Shown here: piece by piece, positions 63,345 through 64,000 of the stretch
Layout of the letters: each line of letters begins with the position of its first letter
Position numbering within the stretch: position 1 is the first letter of the stretch
Assembly: GCF_000285275.1 (NCBI RefSeq)
Contig: NZ_CADO01000016.1
Location: 1 to 64,000 of the forward strand
DNA length: 64,000 bases
Direction: 5' to 3'
Origin: Acetobacter pasteurianus subsp. pasteurianus LMG 1262 = NBRC 106471
GTDB taxonomy: Bacteria; Pseudomonadota; Alphaproteobacteria; Acetobacterales; Acetobacteraceae
Position numbers and translations under genes: made by a program
Notes under the pieces: generated by a model
Database searches by the model: none
Told to the model about the DNA's origin: nothing
Seen by the model: the letters and a program-made list of their open reading frames with translations, nothing else

Positions 63345-64000
63345 ATGAGTTGCGCATCCAAGCGGCATGTACGCCCTGAGAGTGCTTTTCGGTTTCGGGC
63401 TGTTTCTGCCTTGCTGCCGCCATCTCCACCCTCTTTACCTGCTGTGCGTATTGAATACCCACCACCAGATATCAGCCCATGGATTGCAGGAAACTGCGGT
63501 ATTCAAGGTGTGCATCATTTTGAAAGCCGCCGCCCCGGCCCGCATGTGGCCGTTACAGCCCTTATGCATGGTAACGAATATGCCGGAGCCTACGCTCTGC
63601 AACAGCTTCTTATGCAACCATTGCGCCCGTTACATGGAAGATTGAGCCTGATTTTTCTTAATCTGGCGGCTTACAAAACCTTTAACCCTGCCCGCCCCAC
63701 ATTATCCCGCTTTGTAGAAGAAGATATGAACCGGTTATGGCGGCCTGAGCTAATTGCTTCGGCGCACACATCGGTTGAAATGCAACGTGTGCGTGAAGTG
63801 CTGCCTGTGCTGGAAACAGTAGATATTCTTTTGGATATCCACACCATGCTATGGCCCGCACAACCTCTTTTCCTCTGTAGCATGACGGAAAACAGCCGAG
63901 ATCTTGCTTACTGTGTATCCGGCGCACAAACCCACCCTCCTGCTGTGATTCAGGATGGTGGGCATGGGGATGGATTAAGGCTTATTGATTATACGCGCTT
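63345..64000 (+). CDS. Succinylglutamate desuccinylase/aspartoacylase-type zinc hydrolase, cut by window end
   Basis: The ATG at 63345, preceded by GGAGAGGGG, opens a frame that runs to the window end without a stop; 218 residues are visible. The zinc-binding motif HGNEYAGA (His-x-x-Glu), EEDMNRLWRP (matching the family's DLNR element) and DIHT (third zinc ligand) identify a member of the M14-like AstE/AspA superfamily, which cleaves acyl-amino acids. The C-terminal part is missing, so the substrate is unknown. It is divergent from the glycosyltransferases. Confidence 0.85.
   Translation, partial: MSCASKRHVRPESAFRFRAVSALLPPSPPSLPAVRIEYPPPDISPWIAGNCGIQGVHHFESRRPGPHVAVTALMHGNEYAGAYALQQLLMQPLRPLHGRLSLIFLNLAAYKTFNPARPTLSRFVEEDMNRLWRPELIASAHTSVEMQRVREVLPVLETVDILLDIHTMLWPAQPLFLCSMTENSRDLAYCVSGAQTHPPAVIQDGGHGDGLRLIDYTR

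Overview
The window is a stretch of chromosome from an alphaproteobacterium of the Acetobacteraceae, most likely Acetobacter or a close relative. Four things point there: moderate GC (roughly mid-50s percent by eye), an alphaproteobacterial-type RNase P RNA and GapR, a class II DAHP synthase, and a pyruvate phosphate dikinase next to its regulatory protein. The genus is inferred; the class is well supported.

Layout. (1) 1-960: a small repeat protein in strongly AT-rich, almost gene-free DNA that stops at the 3' end of a tRNA-Ser(CGA). This looks like the edge of acquired DNA. (2) 983-8281: rplU-rpmA-obgE-proB, then gapR with a membrane-protein gene, zwf with a small membrane protein, and an esterase of the hormone-sensitive-lipase type. 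(3) 8341-28619: rnpB, then the complete division and cell wall (dcw) cluster: mraZ-rsmH-ftsL-ftsI-murE-murF-mraY-murD-ftsW-murG-murC-murB-ddl-ftsQ-ftsA-ftsZ. Eleven junctions overlap by 1 to 8 bases, and a strong terminator follows ftsZ. A MraZ-box promoter and a LexA-type box lie upstream of mraZ. (4) 28718-38556: lpxC, bamD, recN (with a LexA-type box), ligA, ppdK and ppsR. (5) 38608-47020: small secreted proteins, a YigZ-family protein, DAHP synthase with a structured leader, and a run combining NAD salvage (pncB, pncA) with a glutamyl-tRNA synthetase and a Tat-exported HAD-like protein. (6) 47026-52729: a copper-resistance cluster (P-type ATPase facing a His-rich protein, multicopper oxidase and CopB). 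(7) 52813-57356 minus: ilvB-ilvN-ilvC and miaA. (8) 57387-64000: serB, a small membrane protein, an ELM1-family protein, a DEAD-box helicase with a DEGD motif, two GT4 glycosyltransferases and the start of an AstE/AspA-type zinc hydrolase cut by the window end.

Most genes are housekeeping. The less ordinary observations are the LexA-type box before the division cluster, an FtsL three times the usual length, an aromatic-codon leader ORF folded into a long hairpin before DAHP synthase, a glutamate replacing the metal-binding aspartate in acetolactate synthase, a terminator ending 11 bases before the ppsR start, and a palindrome between the two halves of the copper cluster. No CRISPR array, insertion sequence or prophage is visible.
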